NCBI RefSeq assembly: GCF_900100435.1
Contig: NZ_FNEX01000005.1
Span: 310,001 to 374,000 of the forward strand
Origin: Pedobacter sp. ok626
Lineage (GTDB): Bacteria; Bacteroidota; Bacteroidia; Sphingobacteriales; Sphingobacteriaceae
Length of the DNA stretch: 64,000 bases
Direction: 5' to 3'
The notes below the pieces were generated by a model that saw nothing but the letters and a program-made list of their open reading frames with translations, was not told the DNA's origin and searched no databases. The position numbers were made by a program, and so were the translations under genes. Of the stretch, positions 9,359 through 17,058 are shown one piece after another (within the stretch, counting starts at the first letter, position 1; each line of letters opens with the position of its first letter).

Positions 9359-10468
9359 CTATTTCGTCACGATTATCCTCCTTCCTTCAATTTTGAAATG
9401 AACATCTCCGGTTTTTTCTATAATATTTAATAGGGCAGAAAGGGTTTTTTCCCTAGAAATTTTCGCTATAAATGGATCTGATGCTGGTTTTACTTCATAG
9501 ATCACGTCAACATCGTACCATCTGGATACCTTATTCATTATGCTCTCCAGACTCTCATTGAAATTAAAATACCCATTTTTCCAGGCCACAACCTCTTCAA
9601 GGTCTACTTTGCTATTAATGGAAATGGTATTACCTGAAATAATTGATTGTTGACCAGGAATAAGCTTTTTACCGGTTTTCCCTAATGAATTGACTACATA
9701 AATACTTCCTTCTAATAGCGTTGTTTTTATGCTTGCTTCATCTTCATAGGCATTGATGTTAAAATGTGTACCTAATACTTTTATATCCTGTCCGGCATTT
9801 TTAACAATAAAAGGATGTTTTTTATCCTTCGCTACTTCAAAATAGCCTTCACCGATTAGCTCAACTTTACGTTCAGCTGTATTGGCAAATGTTGAAGGGA
9901 ATTTTAAACTACTGGCAGCATTGAGCCATACTTTTGTACCATCTGCCAATTGGATTTGGTAAGTACCACCTCGGGGTGTACTCACAGTTGTGAATTCATT
10001 CTCCTTGCTGTTCGGTACCGAAGCGAGAGAAGTATTGTCATTATATCTTAAATCTGCACCAATAATTACTCCAGTTTTGGCATTGCTCAATTGTATCGTC
10101 TTACCGTTACTTAGTGTAAGGGTCGCCTTATTGGTCCCAGGGGCAATGTCGTTTTGATGTGCGAGTTGAATACTAGGTTCTACGATCTCCTGGCGAGAGG
10201 TATAAAGCCAGACACCCATTGAAAGCAAAGCCATAGCTGCAATGGCAACAGAAATGCGTGGCCAAAGTCTGATTCTCTTAGTATTTATGGTTTTGGAAAT
10301 GGTATCCCACATTTCAATGTGGTTTTGTGGATAGTTCGGATCTTCTTCTTCCGATTCAGTTTTTTCAGTTTCGCGCAATAACCAGTATTGCACTAATGCT
10401 TCCTCCTCCTCATTAACTTTACCCTGTAAATATTTATCTAAAAGACTTGTCGCTTTTTTGGTATTCAT
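9359..10468 (-). CDS. FecR-family anti-sigma/sensor protein (locus A)
   Basis: This 369-residue inner-membrane protein should hold the locus A sigma factor and release or activate it when the STN domain of the SusC makes contact. A short cytoplasmic helical region (about 1-65, with LLDKYLQGKV) precedes one transmembrane segment (about 70-89). The periplasmic FecR domain carries STPRGGTYQIQLADGTKVWLNA, GEGYFEVAKD, VLGTHFNINAY and TTLLEGSI elements, and a C-terminal STN-like segment (FNFNESLESIMNKVSRWYDV to the end) completes it. Length and domain order are normal for Bacteroidota. It lies between the sigma gene (85 bases upstream) and susC (123 bases downstream), the standard arrangement. Confidence 0.94.
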   Translation of the reverse strand: MNTKKATSLLDKYLQGKVNEEEEALVQYWLLRETEKTESEEEDPNYPQNHIEMWDTISKTINTKRIRLWPRISVAIAAMALLSMGVWLYTSRQEIVEPSIQLAHQNDIAPGTNKATLTLSNGKTIQLSNAKTGVIIGADLRYNDNTSLASVPNSKENEFTTVSTPRGGTYQIQLADGTKVWLNAASSLKFPSTFANTAERKVELIGEGYFEVAKDKKHPFIVKNAGQDIKVLGTHFNINAYEDEASIKTTLLEGSIYVVNSLGKTGKKLIPGQQSIISGNTISINSKVDLEEVVAWKNGYFNFNESLESIMNKVSRWYDVDVIYEVKPASDPFIAKISREKTLSALLNIIEKTGDVHFKIEGRRIIVTK

Positions 10469-10553
10469 GCTATTTCTGTGTGGCTTTTGTTTGCCGATTT
10501 ATAAGTATTACCCACAGACTTCAAAAAGTAGTAGAAAAAAAATAAAATAATTT

Positions 10554-11144
10554 TTAACGACGTGTTAGGGCGAGAAGAATAAGCCCCGTATGTCCATACT
10601 TATCTACATTGCCGCGAATGATCTTGAGTGCATTACTTACTTGTTTTCTGACTGTATTCTCGGCAATACCAAGCTGTGCAGCAATATCTTTGTAAGATAA
10701 GTCTCTTTGGCGACTGAGTTCAAAGATGACTCTCATTTTTCCGGGAAGTTGACTAATTTCCTTTTCAATAAGGCTGTAAAGCATTTCAATATCATAATCA
10801 GGTCCCTGTTCTTCAATGATTTCATGCTGAAATTGGGCCAGGGAATTTAGATAGTCGCTTTTAAGGCGACCTTTTCTTATGAACTTTAATACGTTGTTTT
10901 GGGCAGCTATATATAAATAACCTGCTAAACTACTTTCCGTCCTGATGTTTTGGCACTTGTTCCAAATTGTAATAAAAAGATCTTGAACTACATCTTTGGA
11001 TGCCTCTCGATCGCGGAGCATTTGGTTTACCTGATAAAATACTTTGGGAGCATGTCTGTCATAAATTTCATTGAAAGCCTTTTGATCACCTTTTTTAAGG
11101 AGATCCAGCAACTGTTGATCAGTAAATGCGCTGTAGGTTTCCAT
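10554..11144 (-). CDS. ECF RNA polymerase sigma factor, FecI type (locus A)
   Basis: The 196-residue protein has sigma region 2 (about 24-90, with FNEIYDRHAPKVF and DVVQDLFITIWNK) and region 4 (about 125-185, with LSYKDIAAQLGIAENTVRKQVS as helix-turn-helix). It lacks regions 1 and 3, as ECF factors do. It is expected to direct RNA polymerase to the fecR-susC-susD promoters when released by the FecR product. The short distance to fecR and common orientation show the pair is co-expressed. Confidence 0.94.
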   Translation of the reverse strand: METYSAFTDQQLLDLLKKGDQKAFNEIYDRHAPKVFYQVNQMLRDREASKDVVQDLFITIWNKCQNIRTESSLAGYLYIAAQNNVLKFIRKGRLKSDYLNSLAQFQHEIIEEQGPDYDIEMLYSLIEKEISQLPGKMRVIFELSRQRDLSYKDIAAQLGIAENTVRKQVSNALKIIRGNVDKYGHTGLILLALTRR

Positions 11145-11520
11145 GATTATTATTATCCTTGCTTAGTTTAGTCAATGCGTACGCAAGGTTAAATATTTAA
11201 ACTCATATAATCGCAAAACTTGTGCAAAACTCATCATTATAACGATGTTTTTTGGTTAATGGCGATCTTTTTGCCTGGTAATTGGAAGGATGAGCAGAGC
11301 CTAATACTACCAGGTAGATCATTCGTACTTCATGGGTACTTGGTTCGTCCATGGAAGGTGTTTATACCTATCATGTACCTGTGAGGTAGGTGTGAGGTAC
11401 CTAGAAAGTACCTGTTTGCCTTAGAGCCTGACCGAACCATAGTAGGGCAATAGATCAGCAAGTTTCGGGTGTTTATAACAAAAATTTCTTTCGACCTTTG
11501 GGTTATAAGAATTATGATAT
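11145..11520. promoter_or_regulatory. Divergent intergenic region with iterated GTAC motifs
   Basis: This 376-base gap separates the leftward sigma gene from the rightward ada-like gene and must hold both promoters. No coding signal is seen. Between 11313 and 11414 short motifs recur: GTAC at 11325, 11336, 11375, 11397 and 11408 (the last three as GTACCT), GGTAG at 11313 and 11386, and the direct repeat GTGAGGTA at 11381 and 11393. The closest match to the Bacteroidota -7 element before ada is GACCTTTG at 11493-11500, one base off TAnnTTTG. The repeats could be an operator array, but no binding protein can be named. Confidence 0.4.
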
Positions 11521-12369
11521 ATGACTGAACAAGAAAATATCAATTATAAGCGAATTGCAGAGGCAATTGCATATATCAAAGAGAATTTTAAAGCTCAACC
11601 CAATCTTGAGGAGGTTGCAAAGGAAGTTAATTTAAGTCCATTTCATTTCCAAAGACTTTTCAGCGAATGGGTGGGAACAAGTCCGAAGAAATTCCTACAA
11701 TATACTACTGTCGAATACGCTAAAATGCTTTTGAAAGAAAATCAAGCGACATTGTTTGAAACTACTTATGAGGCAGGACTTTCAGGCACCGGACGATTAC
11801 ACGATTTGTTTATCAACATAGAAGGCATGACACCGGCCGAATACAAAAACGGTGGAAAAGCGCTGACTATTAATTACAGTTTTGCAGAAAGTCCTTTTGG
11901 TGATATTCTAGTGGCATCTACCGAAAAAGGAATTTGTTATATGGCCTTCTCCGATGATGAAGCCGATGCTTTTTCAGTACTGCAAAACCATTTTCCGAAT
12001 GCTAATTTCAAACAAGACACTGATTTAATTCAGCAAAACGCGCTCTATATTTTCAGTCAGGATTGGTCGAAACTTAACCAAATCAAACTGCATTTAAAAG
12101 GAACAGATTTTCAATTAAAAGTGTGGCAAACACTTTTAAAAATCCCTTTGGGCCAACTTACAACTTATGGGGCGATTGCTGATCGGATTGAAAGTCCCAA
12201 GGCATCGCGAGCCGTAGGCACGGCGATTGGTCACAATCCTGTCGCTTTCTTAATTCCTTGTCATCGGGTAATTCAATCTACTGGAATGCTTGGCGGTTAT
12301 ATGTGGGGCAATACAAGAAAAACAGCCATTATTGGTTGGGAAGGCGCAAAAAGACATTTGGAATTTTAA
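11521..12369 (+). CDS. AraC-type HTH / methylated-DNA--protein-cysteine methyltransferase fusion (Ada-like)
   Basis: The 282-residue protein repairs O6-alkylguanine by transferring the alkyl group to its own cysteine and may also regulate repair genes. Residues 8-105 are an AraC-type DNA-binding domain (LEEVAKEVNLSPFHFQRLF, then a second helix-turn-helix with SGTGRLHDLF). Residues 118-282 are the methyltransferase: FQLKVWQTLLKIPLG, TTYGAIAD, SRAVGTAIGHNP and the acceptor motif PCHRV with C247, then GYMWG. The N-terminal zinc/phosphotriester domain of E. coli Ada is absent, which is a common shorter form. A 2OG-Fe(II) oxygenase gene starts 19 bases after the stop, consistent with an alkylation-repair operon. 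Confidence 0.93.
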   Translation: MTEQENINYKRIAEAIAYIKENFKAQPNLEEVAKEVNLSPFHFQRLFSEWVGTSPKKFLQYTTVEYAKMLLKENQATLFETTYEAGLSGTGRLHDLFINIEGMTPAEYKNGGKALTINYSFAESPFGDILVASTEKGICYMAFSDDEADAFSVLQNHFPNANFKQDTDLIQQNALYIFSQDWSKLNQIKLHLKGTDFQLKVWQTLLKIPLGQLTTYGAIADRIESPKASRAVGTAIGHNPVAFLIPCHRVIQSTGMLGGYMWGNTRKTAIIGWEGAKRHLEF

Positions 12370-12388
12370 GTTGGCAAGCATTGGATTT

Positions 12389-13093
12389 ATGAAAGAAAAA
12401 ATAGCGTCTATCAATTGGGAAAACATCGTTGAAGAAATGCATGAAAATGGTTATGCTATTGTTCCAAAATTAATATCAAATGAACAATGCAGGGAATTGA
12501 TAGATAATTATGAAAATCCTGGTGCGTACAGAAAAAGGGTAGTGATGGAGCGCCATCGTTTCGGTTTAGGTGAATATAAATATTACCAATATCCATTGCC
12601 AAATCTTATACAAAGCATTAGAGAAAACATATATCCATACCTTGCTCCAATTGCAAATATCTGGATGAAAGTACTAAATATTGCTGCAACCTTTCCTGAA
12701 ACGCATGAAGCGCTTTTAGAACAGTGCAAGGAAAATAACCAAACAAAAGCAACAGCCTTGATTTTGAAATATGGTAAAGGTGGACACAACACCTTACACC
12801 AGGATTTGTACGGAGATGTGTATTTCCCAATTCAGACTGTTTTATTTTTAAACGAACCAAACCAGGATTTTACAGGGGGCGAGTTTGTATTAACCGAACA
12901 AACGCCAAGAGCACAATCAAAAGCTATAGTATTAAATCCCGATAGGGGAGATCTATTGATTTTTACAACTCACTTTCGACCTGTTAAAGGTAGTAAGGGC
13001 TATTATCGGGTAAATATGAAACATGGGGTAAGTGAAGTGCATTCTGGTGAGCGGCATACTTTGGGAATAATTTTTCATGATGCAGTGAGCTAA
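12389..13093 (+). CDS. 2OG-Fe(II) oxygenase, putative alkylated-DNA repair
   Basis: From the ATG at 12389 the product has 234 residues. An upstream in-frame ATG at 12290 lies inside the preceding gene and is less likely. It has the jelly-roll oxygenase signature: H137-x-D139 in LHQDLYGDVYFP, a GGEFVLTE strand, and a distal histidine H212 within YRVNMKHGVSEV. It matches the Oxygenase-NA type (PF09859), named for oxidative demethylation of damaged nucleic acid, by the combination of these motifs. Cofactors would be Fe(II), 2-oxoglutarate and O2. Being 19 bases behind an Ada-like methyltransferase supports a role in alkylation repair. It ends 36 bases from the convergent locus B sigma gene. Confidence 0.82.
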   Translation: MKEKIASINWENIVEEMHENGYAIVPKLISNEQCRELIDNYENPGAYRKRVVMERHRFGLGEYKYYQYPLPNLIQSIRENIYPYLAPIANIWMKVLNIAATFPETHEALLEQCKENNQTKATALILKYGKGGHNTLHQDLYGDVYFPIQTVLFLNEPNQDFTGGEFVLTEQTPRAQSKAIVLNPDRGDLLIFTTHFRPVKGSKGYYRVNMKHGVSEVHSGERHTLGIIFHDAVS

Positions 13094-13129
13094 GGGAGTG
13101 ATAAAATACCCTGGTATAAATATCGGCTG

Positions 13130-13717
13130 TTATTTGGTCATTGCCAGATATATGGCTAGAAATAGGGCGTTGTGTTTTAGTACACTGCGTAGAAAATTAC
13201 GGGCATAGGCAATTTGATTTTCTACCGTTCTTTTTGATATTTGAAGACGATCGGCTATCTCTTCGGTACTTAGTTGTGCATTCACACTTAATAGAAAAAT
13301 CTCCTGACAACGTTTAGGAAGCTGGTTAGTGTATTGCTCAATTTCTTTAGATAGATCTGCAATATGTTGTTTTTGCTCAGCCTCATTTAATACATAGGCC
13401 CCGTCGTTATTCGTGTAGTCAGCTATGGAAACTAAAGATAGTTTACCGGATCTTCGCCTGTTATATACTTGATACCTAACCGCTGTAAGCAAGTATTCAT
13501 TAAAAGAATTTACACTCAATAGGAACCTTCTTTTCCAGATGTTTATGAATACATCGTGTAAAATATCCTCACTAATTTCTTTATCTCTTGTTAAATAGAA
13601 TGCTGTTTTATACAACCTCACCCAGTATCTATCATATAAAATAGAGAAGGCATGGCTATCATCATTTTTGATGGCCTGCCATAATTCACCATCATTAAGA
13701 TCTGATCTCTTCATCAT
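13130..13717 (-). CDS. ECF RNA polymerase sigma factor, FecI type (locus B)
   Basis: A 195-residue ECF factor: region 2 near residues 23-90 (FSILYDRYWVRLY, ILHDVFINIWKRR) and region 4 near 130-185 (LSTEEIADRLQISKRTVENQI). The gene starts 121 bases from its fecR and points away from it, so sigma and fecR are divergent here whereas in loci A and C they are co-directional. The intergenic stretch must carry promoters for both. Two adjacent ATG codons at 13717 and 13714 are possible starts. It is expected to drive the locus B glycan utilisation operon. Confidence 0.93.
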   Translation of the reverse strand: MMKRSDLNDGELWQAIKNDDSHAFSILYDRYWVRLYKTAFYLTRDKEISEDILHDVFINIWKRRFLLSVNSFNEYLLTAVRYQVYNRRRSGKLSLVSIADYTNNDGAYVLNEAEQKQHIADLSKEIEQYTNQLPKRCQEIFLLSVNAQLSTEEIADRLQISKRTVENQIAYARNFLRSVLKHNALFLAIYLAMTK

Positions 13718-13838
13718 ATTTGGTCAATGCAATTAACAAATAATTTTAAGATAATGTGTAAAACAGGGTATTAAAAAAAACTTACTAAAGTCTGTGAAGA
13801 TCTCTTGATTTATACACTATACTAATATAGGATCTATT

Positions 13839-14990
13839 ATGACAGAGCAAGAATTTTTAAAACTATCTGAAAAATACCTGGCCGGAAACTGTAACGCGGA
13901 AGAAGAAGAACGATTGCGGCTATATAAAGACAATATCACCTTGTTAGATGATAACTGGATGGAGGAGATGGGTGATAAAAAAGAAATTTATGCCAGATCC
14001 TTTAACAGACTAAGGGCCGAAATGGAAGTAGAGCCGGCTAAACGGTTTAGTATTGGTTTCTGGCTTAAAGTTGCAGGGGCCATTTTGCTAGTAGCAGGGC
14101 TCGGCGCTTTATTTTTTAATAATATCCAAACAGAAGCGTCTAAAAATCATGTGGCAACCTCAAAAGTAAATAAAATAACACCAGGTGGTAATGAAGCTTA
14201 CCTTACACGTTCTGATGGATCTAAAGTTGCTTTAAAGGATATTCAAATTGGTATTGTTACAGATACTGGTGCAGCCATTGTCAATAAGGCGAAAAATGGC
14301 TTGCTGGTTTATAATCTGAATAAGTCCACGCAAAGTAAAGGGAATCGGGCAAAGTTGGCGTATAATACCATAAGCACCCCAGCGGGTGGGCAGTATGCAG
14401 TTGTATTGGCAGATGGATCCAAAGTTTGGCTTAATGCTTTATCATCGATTAAGTTTCCTGAGGTATTTAATGGAAACGAACGTAAAGTAGAATTGCAGGG
14501 GGAAGCTTATTTTGAAATTGCAAAAAATAGAGCCATGCCTTTCAAGGTTATTTCAAGAAGTCAGGTGGTAGAAGTATTGGGTACGCATTTCAATATCAAT
14601 GCATATCATGATGAGAAATCGGTAGTTACCACGCTTTTAGAAGGTAGTGTAAAGCTGTCGCTTACAAATAATCATGAGGCAAAAATGCTTAAACCAGGCC
14701 AGGAAGCAAGAGTGGTTGACCATATTCAAATCTCCGATGTAAATACAGAACAGTCAATAGCCTGGCAAAACGATAAGTTTAATTTCTCTGGAGATGATAT
14801 CGGGGTTATTATGAGAAAAATATCAAGATGGTATAATGTAGAAGTAGAATATCAAAATAACATTACGACGGAAACTTTTGTAGGAACAGTTTCTAAGTAT
14901 GAAGATATTAAAAGAGTATTAGCCTCTTTGGAATTAACCGGTTTAGTACATTTTAAAATTCAAGAAAGGAAGGTAATTGTGATGAAGTGA
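13839..14990 (+). CDS. FecR-family anti-sigma/sensor protein (locus B)
   Basis: This 383-residue protein has a cytoplasmic N-terminal helix bundle (LSEKYLAGNCNAEEEERL), one membrane segment (about 73-92), a FecR domain with ISTPAGGQYAVVLADGSKVWLN, GEAYFEIAKN, VLGTHFNINAY and TTLLEGSV, and a C-terminal STN-like tail (FNFSGDDIGVIMRKISRWYNV). It should transmit the SusC signal to the divergent sigma factor. The next gene in the operon is not susC but a beta-helix protein, which is unusual. Confidence 0.93.
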   Translation: MTEQEFLKLSEKYLAGNCNAEEEERLRLYKDNITLLDDNWMEEMGDKKEIYARSFNRLRAEMEVEPAKRFSIGFWLKVAGAILLVAGLGALFFNNIQTEASKNHVATSKVNKITPGGNEAYLTRSDGSKVALKDIQIGIVTDTGAAIVNKAKNGLLVYNLNKSTQSKGNRAKLAYNTISTPAGGQYAVVLADGSKVWLNALSSIKFPEVFNGNERKVELQGEAYFEIAKNRAMPFKVISRSQVVEVLGTHFNINAYHDEKSVVTTLLEGSVKLSLTNNHEAKMLKPGQEARVVDHIQISDVNTEQSIAWQNDKFNFSGDDIGVIMRKISRWYNVEVEYQNNITTETFVGTVSKYEDIKRVLASLELTGLVHFKIQERKVIVMK

Positions 14991-15020
14991 TTTTTTACCA
15001 AATGACTTTAAATAAAAAAA

Positions 15021-15045
15021 CAGAAGTGGTAAGCACACTCCTGTT
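15021..15045 (+). promoter_or_regulatory. Stem-loop after fecR (locus B)
   Basis: ACAGAAGTG and CACTCCTGT pair around a 7-base loop, with a single A-C mismatch at the fifth position. The right arm CACTCCTG, the mismatch and the loop length match the hairpin between fecR and susC of locus A. It lies 70 bases before the beta-helix gene, and its distance and design suggest the original leader of a fecR-susC junction. No T-run follows. Confidence 0.55.
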
Positions 15046-15111
15046 CACGCTCAGTTTAAATTCTAATAAATTAGTTGACTAACCAAATAAACTATAAACC
15101 AAACAGTTCAA

Positions 15112-15132
15112 ATGTATGACATTTTCTATTAA
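15112..15132 (+). other. Six-codon mini-ORF resembling a susC start (remnant or leader)
   Basis: ATG at 15112 opens MYDIFY then stop, overlapping the beta-helix start at 15116 in another frame. The context TCAAATGTAT and the MY-I-Y pattern are like the locus A susC start (MYKIY). It may be the leftover of a susC start displaced when the beta-helix gene came in, or a short translated leader. The evidence is a short match only. Confidence 0.25.
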
Positions 15133-16933
15133 AAGAACACAGGTTCTGACCAGGATAATAATGGTCTGTGCTTTTTGTCTATGCTTTAAAAACCTGTCGG
15201 CCAAATCGACAGTTCGGGATTCTACTTATATCCCTTCTTTAACCATTGCCCAACTTAGAAGTGGTGCAGCAGGAACCAGCAAAGTGATTTTTATTAATCA
15301 GGATTTACAGTCCGGTACCTTTAAATATGATCCAGGTGATACCGTTAGTGCAGATGATGGAGCGATGACGTTGGTGTCGGGCAGCAACAGGTATAAACGA
15401 TTTACAACTTATGTAACGTTTGAAATGTTCGGGGCTAAAGGCGATTATAATTACAGCACAGGCACGGGGACAAATGATACCCAAGCCCTTCAAAATGCCA
15501 TTAATTGGTGTTCCCTAAGTGGCACAGAAATTAAGCTTTTGGCTGGAAAAAAATACCTGACCGGCACTTTGTATCTTTATAAGGATAGTGTTAAAAATCC
15601 TGGTTTTAAGGCAAAGCCAGGTAGGATAAAAATTACTGGTCAGGCTGGAGGGATTGCTACAGGAAGTTTGGAGCCTCAGGGTAGCGCATTGGTCCATATC
15701 AATGGAAGTGCCAGTCGTTTAATTGAATGCATTGGCGAATTTTCCATCGCTCATCCCGGAGAAATGGGAGGGCAAATAGATTTTGAAGAGATGAATTTTA
15801 TTGGTGGTAACCAAACTACTGATGTGATTTATTTTGAAGCCTGCCAGGGTCAGATCTATCTGAAAAATTATACAGTTCAGATAAAAAATCCAGCAGGAAA
15901 TGGTATTTCTGAAGTGACAACCTGGGAAACAGAGCATCATAATGGTTTAATACGAGGGCAGGCAAGCGGTACTGGTAGCTGGACTGGTATTGGCTTAAAC
16001 ATCAAATCAAATGAAAGTACTGGGCAGGTTAATATGAAGATATACAGTAATGTAAATGTTTATAAATGCGGTTATGGCATTCGCATTGGGCGTCGTGCGG
16101 CCTCTTCAGGAACCTTGGGTCCCCTTATTTTTATGGGTGGACAATGCAGCCTTTCTGATCAACAGAATATGTGGCTTGATGGAGGTTGTTACAATCTGGT
16201 TTCTATAGGGCAACAATTTGAGGTAGCACGATTGAATGCTATTTTAATTAACTCGAATGGGGCAAACGATGTAGAACGAAACATTAAATTTATCACACCC
16301 TATTTTACCGGCAATGGTAAAATTGAAGATGGAAGTTATAACAGTTATGAGGTGCATATCAAAGATGGTGTTGGTGTGGAGTTTGATGGCCCCTTATTTA
16401 ATAATCTGGGTAATGGAATTGTATTCGATAGGGCGGCTTCACAAGGTGTGATCATCCGTCGACCTGTGGTAAGAACAGTGCGGACCTATGGAACTTCTTC
16501 AGGTACTTTTATTGATGCCTATGGGACGTTTAATGCCAATAATCAAAGCTTTTTGGAGCAGCCATTATTTAATCAAAGCCCTTTAAATCAAGTTACAGAT
16601 AATGCGCAAACGGTATTTCAAACTTCGGCAGCTGGTGGTAGGGTATCATTTTCTGCTAATGCCACTGTAGTATCAGCTTTACTAGGAGGTGGTAATTTGC
16701 AGGCCGCAAAAATTCTGAATTTTAATAATTCCGCTGCAACAACGATAAGTAATATAACCGGCGGACAACTTTACCGTGAGTTACAACTAACCTTTAGCAA
16801 TGCACAAACAACGATTGCCAATAATGCAAACATAGCCTTGTCTGGCGCAGTAAATTTCGCCGCTGGTAATAAATCATCACTCAGATTGATGTGGATGGGC
16901 ACTTACTGGCAAGAGGTTGCAAGGAGCCAATAA
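15116..16933 (+). CDS. Exported right-handed beta-helix (pectate-lyase/GH28-related, tailspike-like) protein
   Basis: This is a 605-residue protein with a signal peptide (about 1-30) and a linker that resembles tailspike N-terminal segments (GTFKYDPGD then a DDGAMTLV strand). At about 102-150 comes the characteristic opening of Pectate_lyase_3 folds, FGAKGD followed by TNDTQALQNAIN. Repeating short strands typical of a parallel beta-helix run to about residue 490. The last 110 residues form a beta-rich module ending LMWMGTYWQEVARS, a pattern I associate with phage tail and spike C-termini. It could be a polysaccharide lyase, a hydrolase or a binding protein; I see no certain catalytic set. 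It is first in the transcript after fecR, ahead of susC, implying a role in substrate attack or recognition at the surface. Confidence 0.72.
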   Translation: MTFSIKRTQVLTRIIMVCAFCLCFKNLSAKSTVRDSTYIPSLTIAQLRSGAAGTSKVIFINQDLQSGTFKYDPGDTVSADDGAMTLVSGSNRYKRFTTYVTFEMFGAKGDYNYSTGTGTNDTQALQNAINWCSLSGTEIKLLAGKKYLTGTLYLYKDSVKNPGFKAKPGRIKITGQAGGIATGSLEPQGSALVHINGSASRLIECIGEFSIAHPGEMGGQIDFEEMNFIGGNQTTDVIYFEACQGQIYLKNYTVQIKNPAGNGISEVTTWETEHHNGLIRGQASGTGSWTGIGLNIKSNESTGQVNMKIYSNVNVYKCGYGIRIGRRAASSGTLGPLIFMGGQCSLSDQQNMWLDGGCYNLVSIGQQFEVARLNAILINSNGANDVERNIKFITPYFTGNGKIEDGSYNSYEVHIKDGVGVEFDGPLFNNLGNGIVFDRAASQGVIIRRPVVRTVRTYGTSSGTFIDAYGTFNANNQSFLEQPLFNQSPLNQVTDNAQTVFQTSAAGGRVSFSANATVVSALLGGGNLQAAKILNFNNSAATTISNITGGQLYRELQLTFSNAQTTIANNANIALSGAVNFAAGNKSSLRLMWMGTYWQEVARSQ

Positions 16934-16959
16934 AATTAAATAGAGAAATCTCGAAAAAA

Positions 16960-16988
16960 GCCAGGGAACGCTTCCGACGTACCCTGGC
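16960..16988 (+). promoter_or_regulatory. Stem-loop upstream of susC (locus B)
   Basis: GCCAGGG (16960-16966) pairs perfectly with CCCTGGC (16982-16988). Inside, ACG pairs with CGT across an A-A mismatch, leaving a 7-base loop. It lies 70 bases before the susC ATG, in the gap after the beta-helix gene. No T-run follows, so RNA processing or stabilisation is more likely than termination. Its outer arms resemble those of the locus A hairpin. Confidence 0.55.
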
Positions 16989-17058
16989 AAAATCCAGGTT
17001 TTCATACACTTCTGTTAATAAAGCTAATCATGAAATTTTACCTAAACGTTTCAAATAT

